Shown here piece by piece: positions 60,683 through 64,000 of a stretch of 64,000 nucleotides of DNA. Each line of letters starts with the position of its first letter. Positions within the stretch are counted from its first letter, which is position 1. Below the pieces are notes generated by a model. It was not told the DNA's origin. It was given only the letters and a program-made list of their open reading frames with translations, and searched no databases. The translations under genes were made by a program, and so were the position numbers. Source of the stretch: Polyangiaceae bacterium (GTDB taxonomy: Bacteria > Myxococcota_A > Polyangia > Polyangiales > Polyangiaceae); assembly GCA_015075635.1 (NCBI GenBank), contig JABTUA010000002.1, forward strand, positions 3,104,708-3,168,707, read 5' to 3'.

Positions 60683-62263
60683 ATGCGGGTCATTTCCTGG
60701 TTGCGCGCGCTCTCGGGGACCTCGTTGCTCGTCGTCGTCGCAGCGTGTGCGAGCACCGGCGGCGTGGGCGACCCGGGCGGAGGCGGAGCGGCAGGAGCGG
60801 GCGCCACCAGCGGTGCGGGCGGCTCGGGCGCTGCGGGCGGCGGCACCGGGGGCGCGGGTGGCACGGTGTCGAGCGGGGGTCTGGGCGGAGCGGCGGGAGA
60901 TCAGAGCGGCGGCACGGGTGGCGGCGGAGTGTGCAACGACGGGCAACAGCAGCCGTGCTACGCGGGCCCCCCGGGAACGGAGGGAGTGGGCATCTGCAAG
61001 GCCGGCGTGCAGGACTGCGCCGGCGGCAAGTGGGGCTCCTGCCAGGGGCAAGTCGTGGCCGCAACGGCAGAGGCGTGCAACGGGCTCGACGACGACTGCA
61101 ACGGGCTCGCCGACGAAGGCTTCGGGCAGACGACCTGTGGCAAGGGTGCGTGCTCGGTCACCACGGCCAACTGCGTGAATGGCGTCCCGGTCGCGTGCAC
61201 GCCCAAGACGGCGAGCCCGACGGAGAAGTGCGACGGCGTGGACGACGACTGCGATGGCACCATCGACGAGGGGTGCGTGTGCACGACCGGCCAGACCCAG
61301 CCCTGCTACAGCGGTCCGGCGGGGACGCAGGGCGTCGGCGCGTGCAAGGCCGGCACCCAGGCCTGCAGTGGTGGACAGTGGGCCGCTTGCACCGGAGCAG
61401 TGCTGCCCAAGGCCGAGACGTGCAACTCCGTGGACGACGACTGCGACGGCAGCGTGGACGACGGGAACCCGGGCGGCGGCGCTGCGTGCAACACCGGCAA
61501 GCAGGGCATCTGCGCGTCGGGGACGCTGACTTGCACGACCGGAGCGGTGACCTGCAAGCAAACCAACCAGCCGGCGCCCAGCGAGATCTGCAGCAACTCG
61601 CTGGACGACGACTGCGACGGCCAGACCAACGAGGGCTGCAGCACCGTCGCGCAGCTCATCCACTACGAGCTCGAGCAGAGCTCTGGCACGAATGTGCCGA
61701 ACCTGGCACCCGGCCAGCCCGCCGGCAGCATCGTGGGTACCATGACCTGGACCACCGGGGGCGGCGCCCCGGGCTCGAGCTTCCACTTGCTCAACCCGTC
61801 GGGCAGCGTGAACCACGTCACGCACGGCATCACCACCACGCTCACGACCGCCACCATCGAGTTCTTCTGGAAGTTCGTCTCCGGCACCGGCACCTCGTAC
61901 ATGTGGTACGACGGCGGCACGAGCTTCCGCGCGTTCACCAACGGTGTGGCCAACGCCGGCGTGATGGTGCGCTCCGTGCCCGGCGGCGCCGACGTGACCT
62001 ACACCGGCAACCTGCAGAACGGCCAGTGGCATCACATTGCCTTCGTGCTCGACGCGGCGGGCGGTCAGGGCCGCCTCTACGTCAACGGCACGCTCGCAGG
62101 CAGCTCGGCGTACTCCGGCTCCGTGGCGATGGGCTCGACCTTCACGGTCCTCGGCCGCGCCACCACGGCGAACTCGGCGAGCGTCGGCTTCGACCGCTAC
62201 CGTGTCTGGCAGAGCGCGCTCACGCCGGCCCAGATCGCCAGCATCATCGCCGGAACCTTGTGA
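60683..62263 (+). CDS. Lipoprotein with MopE-like repeats and a LamG domain
   Basis: A 526-residue lipoprotein: signal SLLVVVAACAST, a Gly/Ala/Ser-rich linker (about 25-85), then four MopE-type metal-binding-like repeats: CNGLDDDCNGLADEG, CDGVDDDCDGTIDEG, CNSVDDDCDGSVDDG and CSNSLDDDCDGQTNEG, each preceded by Cys-rich segments (QQPCYAGPPGT, QPCYSGPAGT). From about residue 330 a LamG/concanavalin-like domain follows (GTMTWTTGGGAP, TATIEFFWKFV, NGQWHHIAFVLDAAGGQGRLYVNG, GFDRYRVWQSALTPAQIASI). Surface carbohydrate or protein binding is suggested by family. The ATG at 60683 is chosen because the signal starts there. Confidence 0.8.
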   Translation: MRVISWLRALSGTSLLVVVAACASTGGVGDPGGGGAAGAGATSGAGGSGAAGGGTGGAGGTVSSGGLGGAAGDQSGGTGGGGVCNDGQQQPCYAGPPGTEGVGICKAGVQDCAGGKWGSCQGQVVAATAEACNGLDDDCNGLADEGFGQTTCGKGACSVTTANCVNGVPVACTPKTASPTEKCDGVDDDCDGTIDEGCVCTTGQTQPCYSGPAGTQGVGACKAGTQACSGGQWAACTGAVLPKAETCNSVDDDCDGSVDDGNPGGGAACNTGKQGICASGTLTCTTGAVTCKQTNQPAPSEICSNSLDDDCDGQTNEGCSTVAQLIHYELEQSSGTNVPNLAPGQPAGSIVGTMTWTTGGGAPGSSFHLLNPSGSVNHVTHGITTTLTTATIEFFWKFVSGTGTSYMWYDGGTSFRAFTNGVANAGVMVRSVPGGADVTYTGNLQNGQWHHIAFVLDAAGGQGRLYVNGTLAGSSAYSGSVAMGSTFTVLGRATTANSASVGFDRYRVWQSALTPAQIASIIAGTL

Positions 62264-62475
62264 CGACGGCCGGGATGCAGAAGCTACGGTTTGGGGACGC
62301 CGAGCAGCTTCGTGGTCGCGGTCATCGGGTCGACGAACATCACCCACACGGTGGTCGCGTTGATCGGCGCGTGCAGGGGATGATCGGCAGCGGATGGGCA
62401 GCCGCCCGCGCCTCACTCTGCGACGACTGCGGGGGTCGCCTCGGCCACTTGGGCTGCAGCGGACGTGGGGATGGG

Positions 62476-63030
62476 TCAGCGCAAGCGCAGTACCGCCGTG
62501 CCCACGGTCGGCTGCTCCTTCGGCGTGCCGACGAACGCGCCCTCGATGGCGGCGGCAATGCAGCGGGCAGCGGCCGGAGCCACGGAGCGGCGCTTGGAAA
62601 CGGACACGTCGCGCGCCCGGCCGGAGCGCGATACGTGGAACTGGATTCGCACCTCCGCCGATGCTCGTTTCAGCCCGCCGTTGTCGGCGACGCAGCGCGC
62701 GTACACGATGGCGTTCTTGGAGAGCCGCGGTGTGGCGCCACCTGTCTTGCCCTTCTGGAAAGTAGTCCGGAGCTCCACCCAAGGCAGGCGCTTCTTCGGC
62801 GGCTCGTCCGCGGCCGTCGGCTCGTCCGCGGCCGTCGGCTCGTCCTTCTGCGACTCCTCGGAGAGGTCACGCGCCTCGGCTTTGGTGAGGCAGCGGACAC
62901 GGTGCCCGGCGGCATCGGTCAAGCCTCCCCAGCGACAGTGACCGCGCGCGGTCTTGCCTTTCGCCACGGCGGTCGCGCATACCGCAAACACGGCCGTCAG
63001 CGTCACCCAAGCGAGCGTCGAACGCGACAT
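62476..63030 (-). CDS. AgmX/PglI-type periplasmic protein with TAADEP repeat
   Basis: A 184-residue secreted protein with signal WVTLTAVFAVCATAVAKG, an acidic linker with an 18-bp/6-residue direct repeat (TAADEP) and a C-terminal TonB-C-like module: NAIVYARCVADNGGLKRASAEVRIQFHVSRSGRARDV, then ARCIAAAIEGAFV. It is of the same family as the lipoprotein at 2490-3311. The ATG at 63030 is chosen because the signal peptide starts there; the upstream frame is basic and improbable. The gap 62264-62475 shows only a short open C-terminal-like stretch on the minus strand. Confidence 0.65.
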   Translation of the reverse strand: MSRSTLAWVTLTAVFAVCATAVAKGKTARGHCRWGGLTDAAGHRVRCLTKAEARDLSEESQKDEPTAADEPTAADEPPKKRLPWVELRTTFQKGKTGGATPRLSKNAIVYARCVADNGGLKRASAEVRIQFHVSRSGRARDVSVSKRRSVAPAAARCIAAAIEGAFVGTPKEQPTVGTAVLRLR

Positions 63031-63087
63031 TCGAGAAACCTTTGTCCACCCAGCCCCGCGTGCCGGCGGGCACCCGAGGACGCCCAT

Positions 63088-63702
63088 AGCACCGACGCGG
63101 GCGGTGTGCGACCGGTGGAGCCGAGCTCGGGCCGAAGGTCACGGAGCCCCAGCCCCAGACGGTGGCGGTGCTGCCTGCCCCAACCCGCGCGTCCTCGGGC
63201 GCGGTGCGGCCCTGAACCGGCACTGCCCGGCGCTGTCTCCGGCCGCGCGACCTTCCCCAAAGCCGTGCTCGCGAACGGCGCCCCGCGGAACGCGCGAAAG
63301 CGCAGTCCTCGGCACTCGCGCCGTCCGCTGCGCGCGGCAGGGGAAGGTGGCGCGACGGAATCCGTCGCCAGCCGCGCACGGATGGAAGGCGTGATAGCGC
63401 TGCCGAGTGACTGAAACCCCTACCGCCCGAGACTCGTCATGCTCGCCGAGCAGCTCGAGCTGGTCGCCGCGAGCGGGCGGGGGCTCATGCGCGGGCAGTC
63501 GGGCGGGGGCTTGGGCACGACGAGCTGCCGTCGCGAGGAGTGGCTCGACAGAACGCCGAATTGGCGAAAAGTGCCAGCGTGGTGGGGGGACCGCGGCGAC
63601 CAGACGCGGGATGAGGGCACGCCCACTTGCTCGAGCGCGCTCGAGGCCATCTTGGGGGCGACGCCCGTCGCCTTCACGGCCTGCTCGAACCCTGACGCCT
63701 GC
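63088..63702. other. Gap without supported gene
   Basis: Between the AgmX-like gene and the last gene, about 615 bp have no open frame with convincing start, ribosome site or family signature on either strand. All long frames are GC-frame artefacts of a GC-rich region. No repeat or hairpin was noticed. Confidence 0.5.
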
Positions 63703-64000
63703 TCACTGACCAAACGCATGGGTAACGCCGACCGCGCCTGCGGCAACGGCGAAGCCGACGGCGAGGACCAGGTTCCACCGCGTCCGCGCGTCGACCTCGG
63801 ACTCGGACAACTGGTACAGCGTCGAGCCCTTGCCGAAGACGGGGACCATTTGGGTGTTGCGGTAGCCGCCACCTTCCGAGGCTCGAGTCCAGGTCGGCGT
63901 GCCGATCACGTACGCGAGCTCGTCGGCGTCAATGACCTCCAGCATCGGGTGCGTCGACTCGTCGAGTCCGAGCTCGGTGCGCCACGCCGCGACGTGCTCT
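63703..64000 (-). CDS. Hypothetical membrane-anchored protein, partial (runs off right edge)
   Basis: The frame is open to the last base, so the ATG at 63945 may be internal: codons upstream (EHVAAWRTELGLDES) continue the same composition. The visible part ends with one C-terminal membrane helix (RWNLVLAVGFAVAAGAVGVTHAF) after SEVDARTRW. Blocks LEVIDADELAYVIGTPTW and YRNTQMVPVFGKGSTLYQL show mixed strands. No family was recognised. Confidence 0.55.
   Translation of the reverse strand, partial: EHVAAWRTELGLDESTHPMLEVIDADELAYVIGTPTWTRASEGGGYRNTQMVPVFGKGSTLYQLSESEVDARTRWNLVLAVGFAVAAGAVGVTHAFGQ

Noticed and set aside
62286..62406. Minus-strand open stretch ending in DPMTATTKLLGVPKP
   Set aside because: It looks like a C-terminal tail of a protein but has no start and meets a stop within 40 codons upstream; too little to call.

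Overview
The window reads as a chromosomal segment of a high-GC, non-sporadic-GC Gram-negative bacterium, most likely a member of the Myxococcota (Polyangiales/Sorangiineae type). The clues are very dense GC-rich coding, many lipoproteins with low-complexity Gly/Ser/Thr linkers right after the lipobox, MopE-like and CGDG-type Cys repeats, an Hanks-type Ser/Thr kinase coupled to a TPR protein, AgmX/PglI-type proteins and a degenerate HNH-endonuclease family. No rRNA, tRNA or CRISPR array was seen. About 57 intact genes and at least seven broken ones are supported.

Layout. 1-9.6 kb: housekeeping and accessory singletons (receiver domain, DUF1232, polyferredoxin, AgmX-like lipoprotein, M20 peptidase, DUF4091 lipoprotein) plus a truncated SDR. 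9.7-13.7 kb: a repeat-bearing lipoprotein, then an unstable patch: a frameshifted ISAs1-like transposase, a frameshifted HNH endonuclease and an inverted piece of the same insertion sequence on the far side. 13.9-18.0 kb: a PHP-domain lipoprotein with Cys-rich repeats, a thioredoxin-fold lipoprotein whose frame crosses one TGA at a UxxC position (candidate selenoprotein), a small Cys-rich lipoprotein and a three-domain fusion (PqqD-like, flavoprotein decarboxylase, methyltransferase). 18.0-25.1 kb: glucosidase plus ROK glucokinase on one strand, and, across a shared control region with a 33-bp palindrome, TetR regulator, PLP decarboxylase and M81 peptidase overlapping each other. 25.1-27.3 kb: katG with an OxyR-like site.

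27.4-38.3 kb is the most distinctive part: a nine-gene, one-strand RiPP (ribosomally made, modified peptide) operon. In transcription order it has an unknown protein, an HExxH enzyme, a 72-residue double-glycine precursor with a repeated LPGGGS core motif, a hairpin, a second HExxH enzyme, a radical SAM/SPASM maturase, a cyclic-nucleotide-binding protein, an HlyD-type adaptor, a C39 peptidase ABC exporter and a second NHLM-type ABC protein. The precursor would be modified by the radical SAM and the two putative hydroxylases, cut after Gly-Gly by the C39 domain and exported.

38.3-48 kb: lipoprotein, TPR protein and Ser/Thr kinase as one operon; beta-carbonic anhydrase; MpaB-like oxygenase; a YCII-VOC-ECF sigma operon whose sigma gene has lost its middle; a pentapeptide-like repeat protein; a flavoprotein. 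48.1-50.3 kb: a chimeric gene joining a quinone reductase to the TPR tail of an ATPase regulator. 50.6-53.3 kb: a nirK-nirV-sco nitrite reductase operon behind an FNR-type box. 53.3-54.1 kb: a VapBC-type toxin-antitoxin pair with an operator over the antitoxin start. 54.1-64 kb: lipoproteins of unknown role, rsgA, a methyltransferase, a truncated NhaR, and two further scattered fragments of the HNH gene.
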